Positions 45,090 through 54,700 of a stretch of DNA of 64,000 bases are shown here, piece after piece. The translations under genes and the position numbers were made by a program. The first letter of the stretch is position 1. Every line of letters begins with the position of its first letter. Below the pieces are notes generated by a model that saw only the letters and a list, made by a program, of their open reading frames with translations, searched no databases and was not told the DNA's origin. Origin of the DNA: Bacillus carboniphilus (GTDB lineage: Bacteria; Bacillota; Bacilli; Bacillales; JC228); contig NZ_BAAADJ010000002.1 of the NCBI RefSeq assembly GCF_039522365.1, forward strand, positions 1 to 64,000. The letters run 5' to 3'.

Positions 45090-45177
45090 CGCGCGATTAT
45101 TGGATGATTGCGCGCGAAATATTTATTTTGCGCGCGACTTTTAAAAAATACGCGCGAACTCTTCCCTTATACGCGCG
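45090..45177. repeat. Phased CGCGCG array E, 20-21-bp pitch
   Basis: CGCGCG starts at 45090, 45111, 45131, 45151 and 45172 (spacings 21, 20, 20, 21), each followed by A and separated by AT-rich spacers. The alternating CG steps are self-complementary. They sit between the importer operon terminator and the acyl-CoA synthetase promoter. Confidence 0.85.
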
Positions 45178-45250
45178 AATCCAGAAAACTCCCCGTCAAA
45201 ACTCGTTTTCCCACTCAACAACCGGTCTCCTCCCCGCCAAAACCCATGCC

Positions 45251-45269
45251 GGGACACTAAACCTGTCCC
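45251..45269. repeat. GGGACA hairpin and half-copy
   Basis: GGGACA-CTAAACC-TGTCCC is a perfect hairpin. GGGACACTAAACC recurs at about 45288-45300 without its right arm. The arms resemble those of array D (GGGACAG/CTGTCC). Confidence 0.65.
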
Positions 45270-45306
45270 CCTGTCCCATCCCCAGCTGGGACACTAAACC
45301 CCACCC

Positions 45307-45345
45307 TGTAACCCTTTTGTAACTCCGGTACGATACGTTTATATC
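45307..45345 (+). promoter_or_regulatory. Acyl-CoA synthetase promoter with TGTAAC direct repeat
   Basis: TGTAAC occurs at 45307-45312 and 45318-45323, an 11-bp pitch. The second lies in TTGTAA (45317-45322) at the -35, and TATATC at 45340-45345 is a possible -10 with a 17-bp spacer. The block TGTAAC-N5-TGTAACT-N-C matches the livK promoter. Confidence 0.65.
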
Positions 45346-45375
45346 ACGGATTGCAGGGGAAAAAGAGGTGGTTGT

Positions 45376-46869
45376 ATGGTTGTGGAACTGAATTGGATTT
45401 CACATAGAGCGAGGTTATCAGCAGGCGAGGTTGCTGTTGTGGATGGGGAAACGAATGAGTCGTTCACTTTCCAAGACTTAGATCAGCGATCAACGAGTTT
45501 GGCTTATCACCTCCAACAAAAGGGAATTAATAAAGGGGATCGGGTGGCATTGATATCACCCAATGACCTTTCTTATTTAGATTTGTTACTGGCTTGTTCA
45601 AAAATCGGTGCTATTTTTGTTCCGTTAAATTGGAGGCTGTCAACAAAAGAAATCGAATGGATATTGAAGGATAGTCGACCGTCTATCGTTTTTTATCACT
45701 CAGAGTATGGAGAAAAGGTCAGCGGATTCGATCCCAAAAAAACGATTCAACTAGATAATGAACAATACAGACAACTGGTAACAACTAAAGACGCCCCGTT
45801 CTATATACCCGTCGAACAATCAGAACGAGACGGGCTTGCCATGATTTACACAGGTGGCACAACAGGGAAACCAAAGGGTGTCATTCTTTCACACCAATCC
45901 ATCCTTTGGAATGCGATGAATACAGTCATTAGCTGGAATTTATCTAAAGAGGATGCAACGCTTACTGTCCTACCGATGTTTCACACGGGTGGGTTAAATG
46001 CTTTAACGATTCCTATTTTACTTATGGGAGGAAAGGTTGTACTAAGCCATTCCTTTACACCTAAAAAAGCAACACAGTTAATAAATGAACATGGTTGTAC
46101 CATTATTTTATTTGTACCTACGATGTATCAAGCCTTTATTCAGTCGAAAGAATTTCAAGAACATTCCTATCCTTCAATGAAAGTATTCCTCTCGGGTGGA
46201 GCACCATGTCCGCTTGAAATCTATGATGCTTTTAAACAGAAAGGAATTTTATTTAAAGAAGGCTATGGACTGACCGAAGCGGGACCTAATAACTTTTATA
46301 TTGATCCAGAAATGGCCTATGAAAAACGTGGGTCAGTAGGAAAACCGATGATGTTTAATGAAGTGAAAATTATGACAGAGAATCAACAAGAAGCCAAACC
46401 TCACGAAATTGGAGAGCTGTTACTGAAGGGGAAGCATGCCTTTGAAAACTACTGGAATAACCCTGAGGCTACGTTGGAAACGAAAAGGGATGGATGGCTA
46501 GCCACTGGGGACCTTGCGAAGCGGGATGAGGAAGGATATTTCTATATCGTAGGGAGGAAAAAAGATACCATTATAACAGGTGGGGAAAATGTTCATCCCC
46601 TTGAGGTGGAGCATTGTCTAGTCCAGCATCCAGCTGTTGTTGAAGCGGCTGTTGTGGGGATTCCGGACTCATTTTGGGGAGAAAAAGTCACCGCTTTTTT
46701 AGTAGTGAAGCAAGTCGTTTCTGCTGAAGAATTAACTTCATTTTGTGCGGAGCAATTAGGACGATATAAAATCCCGAAATCGTATCATATCCTAGAAGAA
46801 CTCCCCAAAACTCATGTAGGGAAAATTGATAAAAAGGAATTAAAAGAGATGGGCCTGAAGATGAGTTGA
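45376..46869 (+). CDS. Acyl-CoA synthetase (AMP-forming)
   Basis: This 497-residue ANL-family ligase has the P-loop [17 protein letters not shown] (about 156-172), FKEGYGLTEAGP, and WLATGDLAKRDEEGY with the catalytic-domain Asp. The hinge is IVGRKKDTIITGGENVHP, and the catalytic Lys is in PKTHVGKIDKKELK. It makes an acyl-CoA from a carboxylate; the chain is not readable from sequence. It stands as its own transcript but carries the same direct repeat as the importer promoter, so it probably activates the imported acid. Confidence 0.92.
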   Translation: MVVELNWISHRARLSAGEVAVVDGETNESFTFQDLDQRSTSLAYHLQQKGINKGDRVALISPNDLSYLDLLLACSKIGAIFVPLNWRLSTKEIEWILKDSRPSIVFYHSEYGEKVSGFDPKKTIQLDNEQYRQLVTTKDAPFYIPVEQSERDGLAMIYTGGTTGKPKGVILSHQSILWNAMNTVISWNLSKEDATLTVLPMFHTGGLNALTIPILLMGGKVVLSHSFTPKKATQLINEHGCTIILFVPTMYQAFIQSKEFQEHSYPSMKVFLSGGAPCPLEIYDAFKQKGILFKEGYGLTEAGPNNFYIDPEMAYEKRGSVGKPMMFNEVKIMTENQQEAKPHEIGELLLKGKHAFENYWNNPEATLETKRDGWLATGDLAKRDEEGYFYIVGRKKDTIITGGENVHPLEVEHCLVQHPAVVEAAVVGIPDSFWGEKVTAFLVVKQVVSAEELTSFCAEQLGRYKIPKSYHILEELPKTHVGKIDKKELKEMGLKMS

Positions 46870-46870
46870 A

Positions 46871-46917
46871 AAAGAGCGAAGCAACAGAGGATAAACTCTA
46901 AAGTTGCTTCGCTCTTT
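46871..46917. terminator. Bidirectional terminator inside the MFS gene end
   Basis: AAAGAGCGAAGCAAC pairs perfectly with GTTGCTTCGCTCTTT around a 17-base loop. The right arm encodes the last residues of the convergent MFS gene. Confidence 0.88.
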
Positions 46918-48070
46918 CTTTACCAAATGCACGGACATTTTGCTTAAAGATGAGGACACCCAGCAGTACATTCATGGTGTACGCAAAAACTAATAGTAGA
47001 ATGGATTCTTTGTAGGAAAGAATAGAAGCAATGGGAGAGGCAATGGTCGCTCCCATCAATAAAATAAAAGAATACAGGGATAAAGCTTTTGCCCGGTCTA
47101 CACCAGCTATTGAGCCAATCAACGTAATCATAGTAGGGATTAGGATGGAAATGGCGGACACAAACAATGTAGAAAGAAGGATAATCGCTTGCAATGATGT
47201 GTAGAAAAATAAACCGAGCATACTAGAAAATCCAAGTAAAATCCCTAGAAACAAGGTCCGAATCTCTCCCCATTTTGCAATCAATCTCCCAGTAAACAGG
47301 GATAATATTGCTCCTAACAACCCAGTGACTCGGATCAGAAATAAATCTGAAGGATTGTTTGAGTAGAAACGACTTAACGCATCATAAAAGCAAACAAAAG
47401 AGAAGAGTAATGTGATGACGATTATATAGCAAGTAACGAGCTGTTTATTCTGAAGAATCCGCTTGAAGGTGTAGAAAACGTTTTCATTGGATTGCAGGTT
47501 TTCTGAGATTCTTGGTAGTGTTAGAAAGGCGATGACAAATAATGAAAAATAACAAATGGAGAAAAAAATAAAGGTATCACGCCAATGTGACATATCGGAA
47601 AAAAATTGGCTAGTTAGCTGTCCTAATATACCTGCTACTAAAAATCCTGTGTTAATAAGTGAAATGACAAGCGTTCTACTTTTAGGTGGAAATAGTTCAA
47701 AGCAATAGGTAAACGTAACGGGAGCAAAACTAGCTAAAAGCAGTCCTTGGATGGCCCGAGAGATATAAAGCCACCCTATATTCTGACTATATCCGACTAA
47801 TAGGGTAGCCGCTGCTGAACAGAGCAAACCAAATACGATAATTTTTCTTCTTCCAATCACATCAGAAAGAGGACCAAATGTAAGCAGACCGAAGGAATAA
47901 AAGAAGGTAAATATGGTACTTCCAAACACAACCTCCTTATTTGTGGCCTGTAGACTAGCTGTCAAATCCCCATAAATTGGAATAAGGGTATAAATGTTAC
48001 TCGCGACAAATATCCCACTAACCACTAGCAAAATGCCAGTAAAAAATAGAGATCTATTTGAAAAAGGCAT
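46898..48070 (-). CDS. MFS transporter
   Basis: This 390-residue, 12-helix major-facilitator protein has the motif A-like loop GPLSDVIGRRKIIVFG after helix 2 and the drug-exporter-style RAIQGLLLASFAP in helix 4. Its layout fits the AraJ/YnfM-like group of putative exporters. The substrate is unknown. Its final codons form one arm of the shared terminator with the acyl-CoA synthetase gene. GGAGGTATG-like sequence precedes the ATG. Confidence 0.9.
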   Translation of the reverse strand: MPFSNRSLFFTGILLVVSGIFVASNIYTLIPIYGDLTASLQATNKEVVFGSTIFTFFYSFGLLTFGPLSDVIGRRKIIVFGLLCSAAATLLVGYSQNIGWLYISRAIQGLLLASFAPVTFTYCFELFPPKSRTLVISLINTGFLVAGILGQLTSQFFSDMSHWRDTFIFFSICYFSLFVIAFLTLPRISENLQSNENVFYTFKRILQNKQLVTCYIIVITLLFSFVCFYDALSRFYSNNPSDLFLIRVTGLLGAILSLFTGRLIAKWGEIRTLFLGILLGFSSMLGLFFYTSLQAIILLSTLFVSAISILIPTMITLIGSIAGVDRAKALSLYSFILLMGATIASPIASILSYKESILLLVFAYTMNVLLGVLIFKQNVRAFGKERAKQL

Positions 48071-48262
48071 ACCTCCACCACCATTTCAAACATTTCATTT
48101 TATTCTAAAATAGGATATGCACCACATCAGAGCGTTGAAAGTTGTTTCCTTAAAGTAACAGTGTAGCTTCATAGAACAGCAACAGAAATTAAGGTAAAAT
48201 GGAATATATGAATTTACGAAAAAGGACTGTTAATAGAGTTGGATGAGAAGGAAGGGATATAC

Positions 48263-51200
48263 TTGTCAGTTACATTTTTATTAGGACGGTCTGGCTCTGG
48301 GAAAACGAACAGGATGCTAGACGAAGTTATAGAGGATCTAAAGGAACAACCACTTGGACCGCCTATTTTGATTATTGTTCCAGATCAAATGACGTTTCAA
48401 ATTGAATACGAACTAGCCCAACGGTTACCGTCAAACGGGATGATACGGGCACAAGTCTATAGTTTTTCAAGATTGGCCTGGAGGGTTCTTCAAGAAACAG
48501 GTGGATTAACAAGATTACCAGTGGATTCAACTGGGATTAGTATGCTGACGAGAAGGATCCTAAATGAACAAAAATCAGGGCTTCGCTTATTTCAATCTCA
48601 AGGAGAGAAGGCAGGGTTTATTGAAAAACTAGGGGAGCTATTAACAGAGTTAAAACGGTACTGCGTTCAGCCAGAAGAACTCACAGACCTACAAACTGCC
48701 ATTGAACAAGAAAAGGGCAGAACTACATTGTCGGACAAGCTATATGACTTACCGCTTGTGTACCAAGCTTTTCAACAGGCACTTGAAGGGAAGTATATTG
48801 ACCAAGAGGATAGTCTACGGTTGTTATCGGAACAAATGCCAAGCTCCAAGCTTATTCAAGGATCAAAAGTATATATAGATGGATTTTATAGTTTTACACC
48901 TCAAGAATATGAGGTTATCGCAGCTCTTATGAACGCTTCCGTACACATGAAGGTGTTGTTAACGCTTGATCGCCCTTACCATCATGACGTTCCAGATGAG
49001 CTGGATTTATTTAGACTGCCTGGAGAAACCTATGCTACCTTATTTCAAATGGCAAGGGACGCTGGAATTCAGACATCAGATGAGTTACTTACTGACCAGT
49101 ATAGGCTAGATTCTTCTCTCACTTACCTAGAAAAAGAGTTAACAAGCATGCCGCCAGCTCCTTTTCATGATCAAACGTCGATTACACTTGCTGAAGCATC
49201 CAATCGAAGGGCAGAAGTTGAAGGAATGGCTCAATCCATTCATGCTATGGTTCGTGAAAAAGGCTACCGCTATAAAGATATATCCATCCTTGTTCGAAAT
49301 GGAGCAGGGTATGACGAACTATTGGATACGATATTTAAAGATTATGAGATTCCTTATTTTAAGGATCAAAAGAGGAAAATGCTTCATCATCCTGTCATCG
49401 AACTTATTCGTTCTGCTCTAGAAGTTATTCAACAGAACTGGAGATATGACCCGGTCTTTAGAGCCATTAAAACGGAATTATTATATCCAATTGAAATTAA
49501 TCCTACTGAATTTCGTTCAAAAGCTGATGTACTCGAAAACTATTGCTTAGCTTATGGGATAAAAGGTAAACAATGGACGAGTAAGGACAGATGGAAATAT
49601 AGAAGGTATAAAGGTCTTGAATGGACGGATCTTCCTCAAACGGATGAAGAAAAAGAAATGGAAACCACTTTAAATGAGTTAAGAATTATGGTTTCTGCTC
49701 CAATTATTCGCTTAGGTAACCGTCTAAAACGGGCCAAGACTGTTACTCAAAAATCTGAGGCACTCTACTTATTTTTAGAAGAATTAGAGATTCCGGCTAA
49801 ATTAGATAGATGGATCCAGGCTGCAGAAGAAAAGGGGCAGCTTGAAAGAGCGAGAGAACATGACCAAGTTTGGGATGCCGTCATGGGGTTACTCGACCAA
49901 GCAGTCGAACTACTTGGTAATGAAGAGCTATCCTTGAAACAATACGCAGAAATCATTGAGTCTGGGTTTGAGGCTATGAACTATGCTCTCGTACCACCTT
50001 CTTTAGATCAAGTGGTCGTTGCCAATTTAGATCAATCGAGAATAAACCATGGTAAAGCAAGCTTTGTCATCGGTTTAAACGATGGTGTCCTTCCAGCTAA
50101 GCAATCGGATGACGGAATTATTGGGGATGAAGAGCGAATTTTTCTTAAAAACGCAGGTGTTCCATTGGCTCCTACAAGTGAGATTCGTTTACTGGATGAA
50201 GAGTTTATTGCTTACAAAGCATTTACAACACCATTAGAGCACCTAGTGGTTAGCTACCCGATTGCAGATGAAGAAGGAAAAAGCTTATTAGCATCTCCTT
50301 GGATTAAGCGTCTGCGTGAGGTGTTCCCGGGCCTAGAAGAAGTAGAATGGGCATTAGAGCCAGGTAAAGATAATGAAAAGCATTTTGTATTGAATCCAGA
50401 TGTGGCCTTGGCCCATTTAGCTGGCCAATTTCAGCTTTATAAAAAAGGCTATCCAATCTCTGAATTTTGGACAGATGTATATAATGGCTTGTTAGAAATA
50501 CCTTCTATGAAAGTAAAAACTAGACGGGTTCTTTCCAGCTTATTCTTCGAAAATAAAGCAAAGCCGTTGAATAAAAGCACAACAAAAGAACTGTATGGGG
50601 ACGAAATTCAAGCGAGTGTATCGAGAATGGAAAAATTCAACTCATGTCCATTCTCACACTTTATTTCACATGGGCTACGGTTAGAGCCACGATTGATTTA
50701 TAAACTAGACGCGCCTAACATTGGGGAACTATTCCATGGTGCATTAAAGCTTTTAGCAGAAAAGTTAGAAGAACAAAACCGTTCTTGGGCATCACTAAGC
50801 CAGTCGGATTGCGAAAAATGGGCGAAGGAAGTTGTAGAAACGTTAGCACCTAAACTACAAAATCAAATCCTATTAAGCTCCAATCGACATCATTATATTC
50901 GACATAAGCTGGAGCAGGTTATTGCCAAAACTTCATTTGCATTAAGTAAACAGGCTCAAAGCAGTCAATTTGTGCCAACTGGGCTTGAACTGGGTTTTGG
51001 AAAAAAAGGCAAGCTACCTCCACTCACGTTCTCACTCAATGATGGAACGAAAATGGAGTTAGTCGGAAGAATTGACCGTGTAGACACAGCTACACATAAT
51101 GACGGCACCTACGTCCGAATTGTTGATTACAAATCAAGTCAAAAAGAGTTACAGCTTACTGATATTTATTACGGACTATCGCTTCAAATGTTGACCTACT

Positions 51201-51739
51201 TGGATCTTGTGGTCACTCATTCGAAAGAGTGGTTAGGACGTGAGGCGGATCCTGCCGGGGTACTTTACTTCCATATTCATAACCCGATTTTACAGTCCAA
51301 TTCACCAATGGATGAAGAGCAAATTGAATCAGAATTGATCAAACAATATAAAATGCTAGGGCTTTTACTATCGGATACAGAAATTGTGAAGCTAATGGAC
51401 CAAAGTTTAGAAAATGGTTCTTCATCCATCGTTTCAGCCGGTTTTAAAAAGGATGGGAGCTTTAATGCTTATTCTCGAATTGCATCGAAGGACGAATTTA
51501 ACCTTCTCCGCAATTACGTGAGAAGTTCCTTTAAAAAAGCAGGAAATGAGATGGTGGAAGGTCGTGTTGACATTTCTCCTTATAAAATGAAAAATAAAAC
51601 ACCATGTACATTCTGTGCGTATAAATCCATTTGCCAGTTTGATAACAGCTTACAGGAAAATGGTTACCGAAATTTACAACCTGCCAAATCAGACGTTGCA
51701 TTGGAATGGATTAGAGAGGAGGTACTAAAAGGTGAATAA
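48263..51739 (+). CDS. addB: ATP-dependent helicase/nuclease subunit AddB
   Basis: This 1158-residue subunit of the AddAB double-strand-break resection complex has the N-terminal Walker A LLGRSGSGKT (about 6-15). A C-terminal RecB-type nuclease has GRIDRVD and IVDYKSS. The four iron-sulfur Cys residues are visible: one in FNSCPFSHF and three in CTFCAYKSICQF. The TTG at 48263 follows GAAGGAAGGG and gives the expected N-terminus. It overlaps addA by eight bases. Confidence 0.96.
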   Translation: MSVTFLLGRSGSGKTNRMLDEVIEDLKEQPLGPPILIIVPDQMTFQIEYELAQRLPSNGMIRAQVYSFSRLAWRVLQETGGLTRLPVDSTGISMLTRRILNEQKSGLRLFQSQGEKAGFIEKLGELLTELKRYCVQPEELTDLQTAIEQEKGRTTLSDKLYDLPLVYQAFQQALEGKYIDQEDSLRLLSEQMPSSKLIQGSKVYIDGFYSFTPQEYEVIAALMNASVHMKVLLTLDRPYHHDVPDELDLFRLPGETYATLFQMARDAGIQTSDELLTDQYRLDSSLTYLEKELTSMPPAPFHDQTSITLAEASNRRAEVEGMAQSIHAMVREKGYRYKDISILVRNGAGYDELLDTIFKDYEIPYFKDQKRKMLHHPVIELIRSALEVIQQNWRYDPVFRAIKTELLYPIEINPTEFRSKADVLENYCLAYGIKGKQWTSKDRWKYRRYKGLEWTDLPQTDEEKEMETTLNELRIMVSAPIIRLGNRLKRAKTVTQKSEALYLFLEELEIPAKLDRWIQAAEEKGQLERAREHDQVWDAVMGLLDQAVELLGNEELSLKQYAEIIESGFEAMNYALVPPSLDQVVVANLDQSRINHGKASFVIGLNDGVLPAKQSDDGIIGDEERIFLKNAGVPLAPTSEIRLLDEEFIAYKAFTTPLEHLVVSYPIADEEGKSLLASPWIKRLREVFPGLEEVEWALEPGKDNEKHFVLNPDVALAHLAGQFQLYKKGYPISEFWTDVYNGLLEIPSMKVKTRRVLSSLFFENKAKPLNKSTTKELYGDEIQASVSRMEKFNSCPFSHFISHGLRLEPRLIYKLDAPNIGELFHGALKLLAEKLEEQNRSWASLSQSDCEKWAKEVVETLAPKLQNQILLSSNRHHYIRHKLEQVIAKTSFALSKQAQSSQFVPTGLELGFGKKGKLPPLTFSLNDGTKMELVGRIDRVDTATHNDGTYVRIVDYKSSQKELQLTDIYYGLSLQMLTYLDLVVTHSKEWLGREADPAGVLYFHIHNPILQSNSPMDEEQIESELIKQYKMLGLLLSDTEIVKLMDQSLENGSSSIVSAGFKKDGSFNAYSRIASKDEFNLLRNYVRSSFKKAGNEMVEGRVDISPYKMKNKTPCTFCAYKSICQFDNSLQENGYRNLQPAKSDVALEWIREEVLKGE

Positions 51740-54700
51740 ACCAAAATGGACACCGGATCAGGCTAAAGCGATTGCATCCTCAGGCAAGGATATTCTGGTT
51801 GCAGCTGCTGCAGGTTCCGGAAAAACGGCGGTTCTTGTCGAAAGAATTATTCAGAGGCTGATGGATGAAGAAAATGGTTACAACGTCGATGAATTGTTGG
51901 TCGTTACTTTTACTAACGCATCAGCTGCAGAAATGAGGCATCGAATCGGAAATGCATTAGAATCAGCGATAAAAGATAATCCGCATTCTTTGCATCTTCG
52001 AAAACAACTAACGCTTTTAAATAAAGCGTCCATTTCAACTCTACATTCATTCTGTTTAGATGTTGTAAGAAAGTATTATTACTTAGTCGATTTGGACCCA
52101 AACTTTCGAATTGCAGATTCAAGTGAATTAGCGTTAATTCGAGAAGAAGTCATGGACGAGCTATTGGAAGAAAACTATGCGAAAGAAGAGGCTGCAGAAT
52201 TTTATAAACTTGTGGATGTCTTTGCAGATGATCGTTCTGATTTGCCACTTCAATCCATTGTTAATAAATTGTATGACTTTTCTAGAGCACACCCAAACCC
52301 AAATCAGTGGTTACAAAAGCTAATAGAGCTTTATGAACTTGCTCCAGATACTGACATTAAAGATTTACCTTTCGCACCTACGTTAATGGAGTCCATTCAG
52401 ATGGAGTTAGATGCTGCCAAAGCATTGATTTCTCAAGCAATCGATGTCGCATCTCAACCGGGAGGGCCAGAACCTAGGATTCAAACATTTGAACAGGACC
52501 TAGCTCTTATTCAATCTCTTCAAGAGGCGATTGGTATTGGTTGGGGAACATTGTATCAAGCAATTAACAGTCAAAAATTTGTGACGGCTGCCCGAATTAA
52601 GAAAGCAGAATATGATGAAGGTCTAATCGAGCAGACAGAAAAGTTAAGAAAAAAAGCAAAAGAACTGATAGATTCTGTCAAAAAGCAATTCTTCTCAAGA
52701 ACACCGGAGTCTTACTTGAAAGATATTCGTGAAATGCATCCAGTGGTAGAGGGGGTTGTGAGGCTCGTTCAAGAATACCATGAAAAATTCCAAGCTATAA
52801 AAATGGAAAAAGCCATCATTGATTTTGGTGATTTAGAGCATTTCTGCTTATCCATTTTAATGGATCACGATGAGCCATCCGATATTGCCAAGGGCTACCG
52901 GAATCATTTTAAAGAAATTTTAGTAGATGAATACCAAGATACAAACTTGGTTCAGGAAACGATTATTCAGCTCATTAAAAAAGGGACTGAAGAGAATGGA
53001 AATTTATTTATGGTTGGTGATGTCAAACAATCCATTTATAAATTCCGTTTAGCTGAGCCACAGTTGTTTATTGAGAAATATCGGAGATTCCAATCAGAGA
53101 AAGAATCTGATCATGGACTAAGAATTGACTTAGCTCAAAATTTCAGAAGTCGCGAAGAGGTTCTTCATGGAACCAACTTTATCTTTAAACAAACGATGGG
53201 AGAAAAAGTTGGAGACATTGAATATACAGAGGATGCTGAATTAAAGGTAAATGACCTCTATCCTGCGTCACCGACTCCGATTTCCTTTATTTTAATCGAA
53301 CAAAATAATGCGACGTCGGAAGAGGATGAAGATTCACAAGAGGATTTAGAAAAATCCCAAATGGAAGCAAGATTTATTGCCAAAGAAATTCGCTCTTTAA
53401 TTGATAGAGGAACTCAAGTGTATGATGCAAAAAAAGGTGCCTACCGACCCTTACAGTATAAGGATGTTGTTATTCTTTTACGTTCCATGCCGTGGGCTCA
53501 AACCATTATGGAAGAATGTAAAGAACTTAATGTGCCTGTATATGCAGACCTTTCTGAAGGCTATTTCGAAGCAACGGAAGTCGCAATCATGCTCTCTTTG
53601 CTAAAAATCATTGATAATCCTCAGCAGGATATACCTTTGGCTTCTGTGTTACGTTCGCCTATTGTTGGCATGGATGAGGAAGAGCTTGCTCACATCCGGA
53701 TTCATCATAAAAAAGGAACGTACTTTGATGCTTTTAAAAAGTTTATTCGTACCGAGAAAAATGCTTCAGAATCATGTATTCAAAAAGGAAAAGAGTTCCT
53801 GGGGTATTTTGAAAAATGGCGAGAAATCTCTCGTAGGGGTACTTTGTCTGAACTGATTTGGGAAATTTACCGGGACACTCAATTCCTGGAGTATGTGGGT
53901 GGTTTACCTGGTGGCAAACAGCGTCAAGCCAACTTAAGGGCTTTATATGACCGTGCCAGACAATATGAAACCACTTCCTTTAGAGGGTTGTTCCGTTTCT
54001 TGCGCTTCGTTGAGAGATTACAAGAACGTGGAGAGGACTTGGGAACAGCGCGTTCGATTGGAGAACAGGATGATGTGGTTCGTCTAATGACCATTCACCG
54101 TTCAAAGGGCTTAGAGTTTCCTTTCGTTTTCGTAGCTGGGTTGAATAAAAACTTTAATATGAAGGATGTTCAGGCTTCTACGCTTTTAGATAAAGACTTA
54201 GGTTTAGCCATGAAATACGTAGATCCTGTAAAAAGAGTCACCTATCCATCCCTGCCACAACTAGCGTTTTCACGGAAACAACGTCTCGAAACTCTATCCG
54301 AGGAAATGAGAATTCTATACGTTGCCTTAACAAGGGCAAAGGAAAAGCTATACTTGATTGGAACTGTAGCAGAGCTAGAAAAGTCCATTGAGAAATGGAA
54401 TACTTCACTCGATCATAAGGGCTGGCTTTTACCTGACTACGTTCGTTCAAAAGCGAGCACGTACATGGATTGGATTGGTCCATCTTTACTTAGACATAAA
54501 GATATACAGGAGCAGCTCATGCAAAATGATGTCGTGGTAGATAGTCCGGTTATCGAACATCCTTCTAGCTGGGTTATTTCAGTCATTACCCCTAGTGAGC
54601 TGAGCATTGTTGAGAGTGAAGATTCCCCTCAATCAGAGTGGTTGAAGTCGATTCGAAATGGTGAACGTATTGGGGATCTGAACGATAACACGGAACAAAT

